Shown in pieces: positions 25,201 to 37,738 of a DNA stretch of 56,512 nt. Source of the DNA: Owenia fusiformis (Eukaryota; Annelida; Polychaeta; Sabellida; Oweniidae); NCBI GenBank assembly GCA_903813345.2, contig CAIIXF020000724.1, positions 1-56,512 of the forward strand, in the 5' to 3' direction. Each line of letters opens with the position of its first letter. The stretch's first letter is position 1. The translations under genes were made by a program, and so were the position numbers. Below the pieces are notes generated by a model. It searched no databases and was not told where the DNA came from. It saw only the letters and a list, made by a program, of their open reading frames with translations.

Positions 25201-28200
25201 ACGCTCGGAAAACTGTCTTTCCGACCAGCTAGTTTTCCTCCGATTCTGACTTCTTAAGGAGGCTCGAGAGGCCAAAATAGCGGAAATGCAGATTTCGACC
25301 TAGATTTCGACCTTTGACCCAGATAAGGATTTGACCTAATTTCCCACCAACTACGCCTAGCCCCCTAACAACGTGTATGAGTAGATTTATCCAAAAATCT
25401 CTCGTTGGTGAGAACGTGTGTGAGGAGGATTTTTGCTTTTTGCACATACGAAAGCAAAAATCATAATAGGATTTGCCCATACGCGTATAGAGGCTAATGG
25501 CTCTACGGACGCTCTGAGGGCCTATAATGGTCGATTAAAGGTCGGGGAATCTAGGGAGGTAGTTGGGGAGAATGCCTGGCTCGTGCTTCGCGGATCCGTC
25601 GAGGTCAAAAAATAGTCCTTCAAAAAATAGGCCTTCCAGACGTTTATATAGAGCTTTCGACGTAGATTCGAGCAGCGTACGTGTCGTTCTACATTCCGCA
25701 ATCGTTAGTTTGACGAAGGGAATCGTTGTTTTAGAAATGCTCTAGTCATCGTTCGGGCCTATTTTCTTTCAAATGTCTGTTGTTCGCAGAGATACGTATA
25801 CCAAGTGTATACCAGGTGTCGTCTAGATATACGGCAACGGTGGCCCGTAGGCGAACTTCAAACGGGTATATCTCGATAACTAATGGTCGGATTTCAATTT
25901 GGTTCACTGTTTTTTTAACGCTCGGAAAACTGTCTTTCCGACCAGCTAGTTTTCCTCCGATTCTGACTTCTTAAGGAGGCTCGAGAGGCCAAAATAGCGG
26001 AAATGCAGATTTCGACCTAGATTTCGACCTTTGACCCAGATAAGGATTTGACCTAATTTCCCACCAACTACGCCTAGCCCCCTAACAACGTGTATGAGTA
26101 GATTTATCCAAAAATCTCTCGTTGGTGAGAACGTGTGTGAGGAGGATTTTTGCTTTTTGCACATACGAAAGCAAAAATCATAATAGGATTTGCCCATACG
26201 CGTATAGAGGCTAATGGCTCTACGGACGCTCTGAGGGCCTATAATGGTCGATTAAAGGTCGGGGAATCTAGGGAGGTAGTTGGGGAGAATGCCTGGCTCG
26301 TGCTTCGCGGATCCGTCGAGGTCAAAAAATAGTCCTTCAAAAAATAGGCCTTCCAGACGTTTATATAGAGCTTTCGACGTAGATTCGAGCAGCGTACGTG
26401 TCGTTCTACATTCCGCAATCGTTAGTTTGACGAAGGGAATCGTTGTTTTAGAAATGCTCTAGTCATCGTTCGGGCCTATTTTCTTTCAAATGTCTGTTGT
26501 TCGCAGAGATACGTATACCAAGTGTATACCAGGTGTCGTCTAGATATACGGCAACGGTGGCCCGTAGGCGAACTTCAAACGGGTATATCTCGATAACTAA
26601 TGGTCGGATTTCAATTTGGTTCACTGTTTTTTTAACGCTCGGAAAACTGTCTTTCCGACCAGCTAGTTTTCCTCCGATTCTGACTTCTTAAGGAGGCTCG
26701 AGAGGCCAAAATAGCGGAAATGCAGATTTCGACCTAGATTTCGACCTTTGACCCAGATAAGGATTTGACCTAATTTCCCACCAACTACGCCTAGCCCCCT
26801 AACAACGTGTATGAGTAGATTTATCCAAAAATCTCTCGTTGGTGAGAACGTGTGTGAGGAGGATTTTTGCTTTTTGCACATACGAAAGCAAAAATCATAA
26901 TAGGATTTGCCCATACGCGTATAGAGGCTAATGGCTCTACGGACGCTCTGAGGGCCTATAATGGTCGATTAAAGGTCGGGGAATCTAGGGAGGTAGTTGG
27001 GGAGAATGCCTGGCTCGTGCTTCGCGGATCCGTCGAGGTCAAAAAATAGTCCTTCAAAAAATAGGCCTTCCAGACGTTTATATAGAGCTTTCGACGTAGA
27101 TTCGAGCAGCGTACGTGTCGTTCTACATTCCGCAATCGTTAGTTTGACGAAGGGAATCGTTGTTTTAGAAATGCTCTAGTCATCGTTCGGGCCTATTTTC
27201 TTTCAAATGTCTGTTGTTCGCAGAGATACGTATACCAAGTGTATACCAGGTGTCGTCTAGATATACGGCAACGGTGGCCCGTAGGCGAACTTCAAACGGG
27301 TATATCTCGATAACTAATGGTCGGATTTCAATTTGGTTCACTGTTTTTTTAACGCTCGGAAAACTGTCTTTCCGACCAGCTAGTTTTCCTCCGATTCTGA
27401 CTTCTTAAGGAGGCTCGAGAGGCCAAAATAGCGGAAATGCAGATTTCGACCTAGATTTCGACCTTTGACCCAGATAAGGATTTGACCTAATTTCCCACCA
27501 ACTACGCCTAGCCCCCTAACAACGTGTATGAGTAGATTTATCCAAAAATCTCTCGTTGGTGAGAACGTGTGTGAGGAGGATTTTTGCTTTTTGCACATAC
27601 GAAAGCAAAAATCATAATAGGATTTGCCCATACGCGTATAGAGGCTAATGGCTCTACGGACGCTCTGAGGGCCTATAATGGTCGATTAAAGGTCGGGGAA
27701 TCTAGGGAGGTAGTTGGGGAGAATGCCTGGCTCGTGCTTCGCGGATCCGTCGAGGTCAAAAAATAGTCCTTCAAAAAATAGGCCTTCCAGACGTTTATAT
27801 AGAGCTTTCGACGTAGATTCGAGCAGCGTACGTGTCGTTCTACATTCCGCAATCGTTAGTTTGACGAAGGGAATCGTTGTTTTAGAAATGCTCTAGTCAT
27901 CGTTCGGGCCTATTTTCTTTCAAATGTCTGTTGTTCGCAGAGATACGTATACCAAGTGTATACCAGGTGTCGTCTAGATATACGGCAACGGTGGCCCGTA
28001 GGCGAACTTCAAACGGGTATATCTCGATAACTAATGGTCGGATTTCAATTTGGTTCACTGTTTTTTTAACGCTCGGAAAACTGTCTTTCCGACCAGCTAG
28101 TTTTCCTCCGATTCTGACTTCTTAAGGAGGCTCGAGAGGCCAAAATAGCGGAAATGCAGATTTCGACCTAGATTTCGACCTTTGACCCAGATAAGGATTT

Positions 28201-31200
28201 GACCTAATTTCCCACCAACTACGCCTAGCCCCCTAACAACGTGTATGAGTAGATTTATCCAAAAATCTCTCGTTGGTGAGAACGTGTGTGAGGAGGATTT
28301 TTGCTTTTTGCACATACGAAAGCAAAAATCATAATAGGATTTGCCCATACGCGTATAGAGGCTAATGGCTCTACGGACGCTCTGAGGGCCTATAATGGTC
28401 GATTAAAGGTCGGGGAATCTAGGGAGGTAGTTGGGGAGAATGCCTGGCTCGTGCTTCGCGGATCCGTCGAGGTCAAAAAATAGTCCTTCAAAAAATAGGC
28501 CTTCCAGACGTTTATATAGAGCTTTCGACGTAGATTCGAGCAGCGTACGTGTCGTTCTACATTCCGCAATCGTTAGTTTGACGAAGGGAATCGTTGTTTT
28601 AGAAATGCTCTAGTCATCGTTCGGGCCTATTTTCTTTCAAATGTCTGTTGTTCGCAGAGATACGTATACCAAGTGTATACCAGGTGTCGTCTAGATATAC
28701 GGCAACGGTGGCCCGTAGGCGAACTTCAAACGGGTATATCTCGATAACTAATGGTCGGATTTCAATTTGGTTCACTGTTTTTTTAACGCTCGGAAAACTG
28801 TCTTTCCGACCAGCTAGTTTTCCTCCGATTCTGACTTCTTAAGGAGGCTCGAGAGGCCAAAATAGCGGAAATGCAGATTTCGACCTAGATTTCGACCTTT
28901 GACCCAGATAAGGATTTGACCTAATTTCCCACCAACTACGCCTAGCCCCCTAACAACGTGTATGAGTAGATTTATCCAAAAATCTCTCGTTGGTGAGAAC
29001 GTGTGTGAGGAGGATTTTTGCTTTTTGCACATACGAAAGCAAAAATCATAATAGGATTTGCCCATACGCGTATAGAGGCTAATGGCTCTACGGACGCTCT
29101 GAGGGCCTATAATGGTCGATTAAAGGTCGGGGAATCTAGGGAGGTAGTTGGGGAGAATGCCTGGCTCGTGCTTCGCGGATCCGTCGAGGTCAAAAAATAG
29201 TCCTTCAAAAAATAGGCCTTCCAGACGTTTATATAGAGCTTTCGACGTAGATTCGAGCAGCGTACGTGTCGTTCTACATTCCGCAATCGTTAGTTTGACG
29301 AAGGGAATCGTTGTTTTAGAAATGCTCTAGTCATCGTTCGGGCCTATTTTCTTTCAAATGTCTGTTGTTCGCAGAGATACGTATACCAAGTGTATACCAG
29401 GTGTCGTCTAGATATACGGCAACGGTGGCCCGTAGGCGAACTTCAAACGGGTATATCTCGATAACTAATGGTCGGATTTCAATTTGGTTCACTGTTTTTT
29501 TAACGCTCGGAAAACTGTCTTTCCGACCAGCTAGTTTTCCTCCGATTCTGACTTCTTAAGGAGGCTCGAGAGGCCAAAATAGCGGAAATGCAGATTTCGA
29601 CCTAGATTTCGACCTTTGACCCAGATAAGGATTTGACCTAATTTCCCACCAACTACGCCTAGCCCCCTAACAACGTGTATGAGTAGATTTATCCAAAAAT
29701 CTCTCGTTGGTGAGAACGTGTGTGAGGAGGATTTTTGCTTTTTGCACATACGAAAGCAAAAATCATAATAGGATTTGCCCATACGCGTATAGAGGCTAAT
29801 GGCTCTACGGACGCTCTGAGGGCCTATAATGGTCGATTAAAGGTCGGGGAATCTAGGGAGGTAGTTGGGGAGAATGCCTGGCTCGTGCTTCGCGGATCCG
29901 TCGAGGTCAAAAAATAGTCCTTCAAAAAATAGGCCTTCCAGACGTTTATATAGAGCTTTCGACGTAGATTCGAGCAGCGTACGTGTCGTTCTACATTCCG
30001 CAATCGTTAGTTTGACGAAGGGAATCGTTGTTTTAGAAATGCTCTAGTCATCGTTCGGGCCTATTTTCTTTCAAATGTCTGTTGTTCGCAGAGATACGTA
30101 TACCAAGTGTATACCAGGTGTCGTCTAGATATACGGCAACGGTGGCCCGTAGGCGAACTTCAAACGGGTATATCTCGATAACTAATGGTCGGATTTCAAT
30201 TTGGTTCACTGTTTTTTTAACGCTCGGAAAACTGTCTTTCCGACCAGCTAGTTTTCCTCCGATTCTGACTTCTTAAGGAGGCTCGAGAGGCCAAAATAGC
30301 GGAAATGCAGATTTCGACCTAGATTTCGACCTTTGACCCAGATAAGGATTTGACCTAATTTCCCACCAACTACGCCTAGCCCCCTAACAACGTGTATGAG
30401 TAGATTTATCCAAAAATCTCTCGTTGGTGAGAACGTGTGTGAGGAGGATTTTTGCTTTTTGCACATACGAAAGCAAAAATCATAATAGGATTTGCCCATA
30501 CGCGTATAGAGGCTAATGGCTCTACGGACGCTCTGAGGGCCTATAATGGTCGATTAAAGGTCGGGGAATCTAGGGAGGTAGTTGGGGAGAATGCCTGGCT
30601 CGTGCTTCGCGGATCCGTCGAGGTCAAAAAATAGTCCTTCAAAAAATAGGCCTTCCAGACGTTTATATAGAGCTTTCGACGTAGATTCGAGCAGCGTACG
30701 TGTCGTTCTACATTCCGCAATCGTTAGTTTGACGAAGGGAATCGTTGTTTTAGAAATGCTCTAGTCATCGTTCGGGCCTATTTTCTTTCAAATGTCTGTT
30801 GTTCGCAGAGATACGTATACCAAGTGTATACCAGGTGTCGTCTAGATATACGGCAACGGTGGCCCGTAGGCGAACTTCAAACGGGTATATCTCGATAACT
30901 AATGGTCGGATTTCAATTTGGTTCACTGTTTTTTTAACGCTCGGAAAACTGTCTTTCCGACCAGCTAGTTTTCCTCCGATTCTGACTTCTTAAGGAGGCT
31001 CGAGAGGCCAAAATAGCGGAAATGCAGATTTCGACCTAGATTTCGACCTTTGACCCAGATAAGGATTTGACCTAATTTCCCACCAACTACGCCTAGCCCC
31101 CTAACAACGTGTATGAGTAGATTTATCCAAAAATCTCTCGTTGGTGAGAACGTGTGTGAGGAGGATTTTTGCTTTTTGCACATACGAAAGCAAAAATCAT

Positions 31201-34200
31201 AATAGGATTTGCCCATACGCGTATAGAGGCTAATGGCTCTACGGACGCTCTGAGGGCCTATAATGGTCGATTAAAGGTCGGGGAATCTAGGGAGGTAGTT
31301 GGGGAGAATGCCTGGCTCGTGCTTCGCGGATCCGTCGAGGTCAAAAAATAGTCCTTCAAAAAATAGGCCTTCCAGACGTTTATATAGAGCTTTCGACGTA
31401 GATTCGAGCAGCGTACGTGTCGTTCTACATTCCGCAATCGTTAGTTTGACGAAGGGAATCGTTGTTTTAGAAATGCTCTAGTCATCGTTCGGGCCTATTT
31501 TCTTTCAAATGTCTGTTGTTCGCAGAGATACGTATACCAAGTGTATACCAGGTGTCGTCTAGATATACGGCAACGGTGGCCCGTAGGCGAACTTCAAACG
31601 GGTATATCTCGATAACTAATGGTCGGATTTCAATTTGGTTCACTGTTTTTTTAACGCTCGGAAAACTGTCTTTCCGACCAGCTAGTTTTCCTCCGATTCT
31701 GACTTCTTAAGGAGGCTCGAGAGGCCAAAATAGCGGAAATGCAGATTTCGACCTAGATTTCGACCTTTGACCCAGATAAGGATTTGACCTAATTTCCCAC
31801 CAACTACGCCTAGCCCCCTAACAACGTGTATGAGTAGATTTATCCAAAAATCTCTCGTTGGTGAGAACGTGTGTGAGGAGGATTTTTGCTTTTTGCACAT
31901 ACGAAAGCAAAAATCATAATAGGATTTGCCCATACGCGTATAGAGGCTAATGGCTCTACGGACGCTCTGAGGGCCTATAATGGTCGATTAAAGGTCGGGG
32001 AATCTAGGGAGGTAGTTGGGGAGAATGCCTGGCTCGTGCTTCGCGGATCCGTCGAGGTCAAAAAATAGTCCTTCAAAAAATAGGCCTTCCAGACGTTTAT
32101 ATAGAGCTTTCGACGTAGATTCGAGCAGCGTACGTGTCGTTCTACATTCCGCAATCGTTAGTTTGACGAAGGGAATCGTTGTTTTAGAAATGCTCTAGTC
32201 ATCGTTCGGGCCTATTTTCTTTCAAATGTCTGTTGTTCGCAGAGATACGTATACCAAGTGTATACCAGGTGTCGTCTAGATATACGGCAACGGTGGCCCG
32301 TAGGCGAACTTCAAACGGGTATATCTCGATAACTAATGGTCGGATTTCAATTTGGTTCACTGTTTTTTTAACGCTCGGAAAACTGTCTTTCCGACCAGCT
32401 AGTTTTCCTCCGATTCTGACTTCTTAAGGAGGCTCGAGAGGCCAAAATAGCGGAAATGCAGATTTCGACCTAGATTTCGACCTTTGACCCAGATAAGGAT
32501 TTGACCTAATTTCCCACCAACTACGCCTAGCCCCCTAACAACGTGTATGAGTAGATTTATCCAAAAATCTCTCGTTGGTGAGAACGTGTGTGAGGAGGAT
32601 TTTTGCTTTTTGCACATACGAAAGCAAAAATCATAATAGGATTTGCCCATACGCGTATAGAGGCTAATGGCTCTACGGACGCTCTGAGGGCCTATAATGG
32701 TCGATTAAAGGTCGGGGAATCTAGGGAGGTAGTTGGGGAGAATGCCTGGCTCGTGCTTCGCGGATCCGTCGAGGTCAAAAAATAGTCCTTCAAAAAATAG
32801 GCCTTCCAGACGTTTATATAGAGCTTTCGACGTAGATTCGAGCAGCGTACGTGTCGTTCTACATTCCGCAATCGTTAGTTTGACGAAGGGAATCGTTGTT
32901 TTAGAAATGCTCTAGTCATCGTTCGGGCCTATTTTCTTTCAAATGTCTGTTGTTCGCAGAGATACGTATACCAAGTGTATACCAGGTGTCGTCTAGATAT
33001 ACGGCAACGGTGGCCCGTAGGCGAACTTCAAACGGGTATATCTCGATAACTAATGGTCGGATTTCAATTTGGTTCACTGTTTTTTTAACGCTCGGAAAAC
33101 TGTCTTTCCGACCAGCTAGTTTTCCTCCGATTCTGACTTCTTAAGGAGGCTCGAGAGGCCAAAATAGCGGAAATGCAGATTTCGACCTAGATTTCGACCT
33201 TTGACCCAGATAAGGATTTGACCTAATTTCCCACCAACTACGCCTAGCCCCCTAACAACGTGTATGAGTAGATTTATCCAAAAATCTCTCGTTGGTGAGA
33301 ACGTGTGTGAGGAGGATTTTTGCTTTTTGCACATACGAAAGCAAAAATCATAATAGGATTTGCCCATACGCGTATAGAGGCTAATGGCTCTACGGACGCT
33401 CTGAGGGCCTATAATGGTCGATTAAAGGTCGGGGAATCTAGGGAGGTAGTTGGGGAGAATGCCTGGCTCGTGCTTCGCGGATCCGTCGAGGTCAAAAAAT
33501 AGTCCTTCAAAAAATAGGCCTTCCAGACGTTTATATAGAGCTTTCGACGTAGATTCGAGCAGCGTACGTGTCGTTCTACATTCCGCAATCGTTAGTTTGA
33601 CGAAGGGAATCGTTGTTTTAGAAATGCTCTAGTCATCGTTCGGGCCTATTTTCTTTCAAATGTCTGTTGTTCGCAGAGATACGTATACCAAGTGTATACC
33701 AGGTGTCGTCTAGATATACGGCAACGGTGGCCCGTAGGCGAACTTCAAACGGGTATATCTCGATAACTAATGGTCGGATTTCAATTTGGTTCACTGTTTT
33801 TTTAACGCTCGGAAAACTGTCTTTCCGACCAGCTAGTTTTCCTCCGATTCTGACTTCTTAAGGAGGCTCGAGAGGCCAAAATAGCGGAAATGCAGATTTC
33901 GACCTAGATTTCGACCTTTGACCCAGATAAGGATTTGACCTAATTTCCCACCAACTACGCCTAGCCCCCTAACAACGTGTATGAGTAGATTTATCCAAAA
34001 ATCTCTCGTTGGTGAGAACGTGTGTGAGGAGGATTTTTGCTTTTTGCACATACGAAAGCAAAAATCATAATAGGATTTGCCCATACGCGTATAGAGGCTA
34101 ATGGCTCTACGGACGCTCTGAGGGCCTATAATGGTCGATTAAAGGTCGGGGAATCTAGGGAGGTAGTTGGGGAGAATGCCTGGCTCGTGCTTCGCGGATC

Positions 34201-34783
34201 CGTCGAGGTCAAAAAATAGTCCTTCAAAAAATAGGCCTTCCAGACGTTTATATAGAGCTTTCGACGTAGATTCGAGCAGCGTACGTGTCGTTCTACATTC
34301 CGCAATCGTTAGTTTGACGAAGGGAATCGTTGTTTTAGAAATGCTCTAGTCATCGTTCGGGCCTATTTTCTTTCAAATGTCTGTTGTTCGCAGAGATACG
34401 TATACCAAGTGTATACCAGGTGTCGTCTAGATATACGGCAACGGTGGCCCGTAGGCGAACTTCAAACGGGTATATCTCGATAACTAATGGTCGGATTTCA
34501 ATTTGGTTCACTGTTTTTTTAACGCTCGGAAAACTGTCTTTCCGACCAGCTAGTTTTCCTCCGATTCTGACTTCTTAAGGAGGCTCGAGAGGCCAAAATA
34601 GCGGAAATGCAGATTTCGACCTAGATTTCGACCTTTGACCCAGATAAGGATTTGACCTAATTTCCCACCAACTACGCCTAGCCCCCTAACAACGTGTATG
34701 AGTAGATTTATCCAAAAATCTCTCGTTGGTGAGAACGTGTGTGAGGAGGATTTTTGCTTTTTGCACATACGAAAGCAAAAATC
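13274..34783. repeat. 717-bp satellite array, 30 tandem copies
   Basis: The array is 21,510 bp, exactly 30 x 717. The unit starts with ATAATAGGATTTGCCCATAC and ends with AAAGCAAAAATC. Every stretch I compared between copies was identical, with no substitution or indel seen. Each unit has one GGATCC, one CTCGAG and one ACGCGT. It holds a core like that of the flanking units (AACTAATGGTCGGATTTCAA) and a tail (GACCTAGATTTCGACCTTTG, then TTGACCTAATTTCCCAC and GTTGGTGAGAACGTGTGTGA), so it is a divergent member of that family. It is markedly richer in CpG than its flanks. The 60-83 residue ORFs in each unit (starting for example at 13374, 13591 and, on the minus strand, 14008) match no family I know and are most simply repeat artefacts. 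Confidence 0.97.
13956..13990. repeat. Unit-terminal hairpin of the 717-bp repeat (first of 30)
   Basis: GATTTTTGCTTT (13956-13967) pairs perfectly with AAAGCAAAAATC (13979-13990), a 12-bp stem with an 11-nt loop. The right arm is the last 12 bases of the unit, so each of the 30 units ends exactly on a hairpin. The hairpin recurs every 717 bp, last at 34749-34783. Confidence 0.93.
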
Positions 34784-34784
34784 A

Positions 34785-36083
34785 CTAGACATGTAAATTG
34801 AACAAGTTCAATTTAAGACTCCAGATTTCACACTTATTTCAAGCTGAGTCATCCAGAACTTGTAAGCTGAGTCATTCAGAATAAGCTGAGTCAGCTAGAG
34901 TATAGACATTTAGACAACTCTTAAGAATGTTATCTTCGACTCCATTGGCTTAACATGGGGATATCATCATATCGACTTTTCGAGACCTCAAACCGCTATA
35001 ACTATCTAACCAGAAGTCCGATTGAAATTTGGTTTAAAGATTCGGATTCCTGAGACATTTCTACTTTTAATTCATAACTCATACATTAAATGTGGAGAAC
35101 TTTTTACTTTGACCTACTTTTCGGACACAAATATCTCAAAAGTGGGTCAAAATACTTCCTGACGGCAAAAGGCTAACACTATTAGCACACTCTTTGCTAC
35201 CTGTATACAAAATTTTTAAGCAAATCATTAAAGTGTAATGTCAGAAACGCAAAAATAAGGAAAAACTATGAATTTGACCTAGATTTTGACCTGGGCATTT
35301 TGGTGTCCAAATTTTAAAGCTAGATAGCCTTCGAGGTCCCCTTCTTTTATAGGCTTTCAGAATAATAAGCTGTACTCGGTCAATATCCGGTATATCAAAA
35401 AAAAAAATTTCTAATTGACATAACATGGGGCACCATATTTAGCGATTTTTGAGCTTTCAAAACGCCATAAATTTCGGACCGAGGGTCGGATTGAAATTTG
35501 GTTTGCAGATTCGGATTCCTGAGCAAAATTCTACCCTTCAGTCATACATCATACATTAAATTTAGAGAATTTTTTATTTTGACCTACTTTTCGGACACCA
35601 TATCTCAAAAGTGGGTCAAAATACTTTCTGACGGCAAAAGGCTCACACTATTAACTCACTCTTTGCTATCTGTATACAAAATTTTTAAGCAAATCATTAA
35701 AGTGTAGTGTCAGAATCCTAAAAATAAGGAAAACCTATGAATTTGACCTAGATTTTGACCTAGGCATTTTGGTGTCCAAATTTTGAAGCTAGGTAGCTTT
35801 TGAGGTCCCTTCTTTTCAAGGCGTTCATTATGTTAAGCTGTTCTCAGTCTATACCTTGTATTTTACACTTCGAAAATGTCTTTTATCCCATTGGGCGCCA
35901 AATTTAGCGATTTTTGAGATTTCAAAACGTCATAACTCATAACTTCCGAACCGGAAGTCGGATCGAAATTTGATTTTCAGATTTGGATTCCTTTACATAT
36001 TAGCTCACACGTTGAATTTGGAGAACTTTTTCTTTTGACTTACCTTTCGGACACCATATCTCAAAATTGTGGTAAGAGTAATC
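34785..36083. repeat. AT-rich composite repeat unit E (truncated)
   Basis: It begins one base after the last 717-bp copy with CTAGACATGTAAATTGAACA, as unit A does at 4179. The GCTGAGTCATCCAGAACTTG region also follows almost unchanged, so E is closer to A than to B-D. Core blocks continue until about 36083, where similarity ends inside a block at GGTAAGAGTAATC. The tail and (TAA)n are missing. Confidence 0.85.
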
Positions 36084-36950
36084 TTCTTGGAGCTTGCTTT
36101 GATGCCAAACCCATAAATTCGTTACCCCTTCAGTGGCGAAGGGAACAATTCACGCCAAAACGCCAATGTGAAGTGTGAAAAAGTGAGAATAAAAAGGGTT
36201 ATTAATTTTCTTATGTTCTTTAGTCATATTTTCTCATTGTGAATTAATTGTAAAAGTAATCTCGAGCACACTAGCCTGAAGAAATGTTGTTTTGATACCA
36301 TATGATATGCTCGATTTTTCAATTGTACTCTTTTACAACATTTTTGTGCTTCTGTTATTTTCTAACCTTGGCCGCAGATAAAAGACATTTTTTGAAAATT
36401 AAATTCATGAAATCTCATTCAGTGTAATAATTTTTTTTTCTCAATTTTATGGTCCCAGTATTTGGAGGTTTTCGGCACTTTAACAGCAATTTCCCCGGTT
36501 ATAGTTGAGCTAGCTAATTATACACATATTTGAGCAATTATTTTTATTCCTACTTGGTCTCTCAATTGTGTGTGCGAATTAATTAGCGTGTTAAATTGAC
36601 CACTTCCGGTCATTTCGTATATTTCTAATTTAATTAGTGGTTTCGTTTCACGTTTGGGTAGTTGACATCCAGTACCCACCAACGTTTTTTAAGTGCGTCA
36701 CCACCGAAACCACCGCTCATACCCTTCAAATACAGGTTAGTTTGTCTTTCTTTCTATCCAGTTTCAATAGATTAGTATAAATAACGATCTCAAGTATTGA
36801 TTGAGTAGCTTTGGACTAGAATTAGCTTATATTTTTCGAGATATATGGAGTTCAAGTTGAGAATTGTCTGCGCTAGGCAATTTTGGAATTAAAAATTCAG
36901 GAGGATAACTTCAACTCATTAAAGCATCTTTATTATGTCAGTCTAGAGTG
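36084..36950. other. Unassigned AT-rich sequence; possible 5' exon edge
   Basis: I see no ORF of note or recognisable repeat. At 36731-36741, TACAG is followed by GTTAGT, a plausible splice donor that could end a 5' non-coding exon. Nothing else supports this. Confidence 0.3.
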
Positions 36951-36952
36951 TA

Positions 36953-37343
36953 GAGTCCATTTCACTGTTAAAGTGCGTCAGTAAAAGCTATAAAATAAGA
37001 AATCAAAATATCATTTTGCAATAATATATGGAAAAATATATTCCTATTGAACATGAATGACATTTGTATATCTTGGATTGCTTCTAGTTTGGCTTAGAAA
37101 GTGTGTGGCCTCTTATATTTGGATGCTTCTCTGCCATGTTATTTTCAATAAGATTAACATGCCTGAAATTCTTCAAATTTCAAGACGGCACAGGCTTATT
37201 GGACAAAAAACTAAAAAATCTGAAATATACAAATGTCATTCATGTACATTATGAATATACTTTTCCATATATTATTGCACAATGGTCTCCCAATTTCTTA
37301 TTTTTGCCGTTCTACTGACGCACTGAAGCAGTGAAATGGACTC
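36953..37343. mobile_element. MITE with TA target site duplication
   Basis: The ends GAGTCCATTTCACTG and CAGTGAAATGGACTC are exact inverted repeats flanked by TA on both sides (36951-36952 and 37344-37345). The complementarity continues inwards imperfectly over roughly 120 bp per arm (for example GCAATAATATATGGAAAA near 37017 and its complement near 37263). The TA duplication points to Tc1/mariner-type mobilisation. The small ORFs inside are arm artefacts. Confidence 0.8.
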
Positions 37344-37345
37344 TA

Positions 37346-37738
37346 TGCATAATTGTTGTTATATTTCATGTCTCGGTAATTTATATTCATGTATATTTTT
37401 TGTTTGGGAGTAATCCTGGCGTTATTTAGCTTGCAATCGTACGAAATTGGAATTTGGTCGAACTCCAATGCAGTGTCTCGGTATAGACACTGCCGGCCAG
37501 ATGAAGCAAATCCCCAAAATTTCACGGACATCTAATACGTTCTTCGAACTGCCCTGGAACTATATCAATAACAGGACTGGCATCAGATCCAAGTATTTTT
37601 CAAGACCGCCGACTCTCGTTGGGCTATTTATCCCTATTGACTCACTTGTTCATATATACGTACCTTAGATGCTTTGTAATCGACGTAGATAGAAAATATT
37701 GTTTCCTAAATTGTTCTGAAAAGCGATAATGAATTCAA
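37346..37738. other. No recognisable feature
   Basis: Short ORFs exist on both strands (the longest 73 codons) but show no domain, repeat or splice context that I can support. Confidence 0.4.

Noticed and set aside
13001-34783. CRISPR-like array
   Set aside because: Units are 717 bp without unique spacers, the hairpins are separated by simple (TAA)n, and the context is eukaryotic.
13374-34792. Short ORFs (60-83 codons) repeated on both strands in each 717-bp unit as a possible multicopy gene family
   Set aside because: All copies are identical by repetition, so they carry no independent evidence. The ORFs overlap each other, lack domains, and some cross unit junctions. Satellite artefact is the simplest reading.
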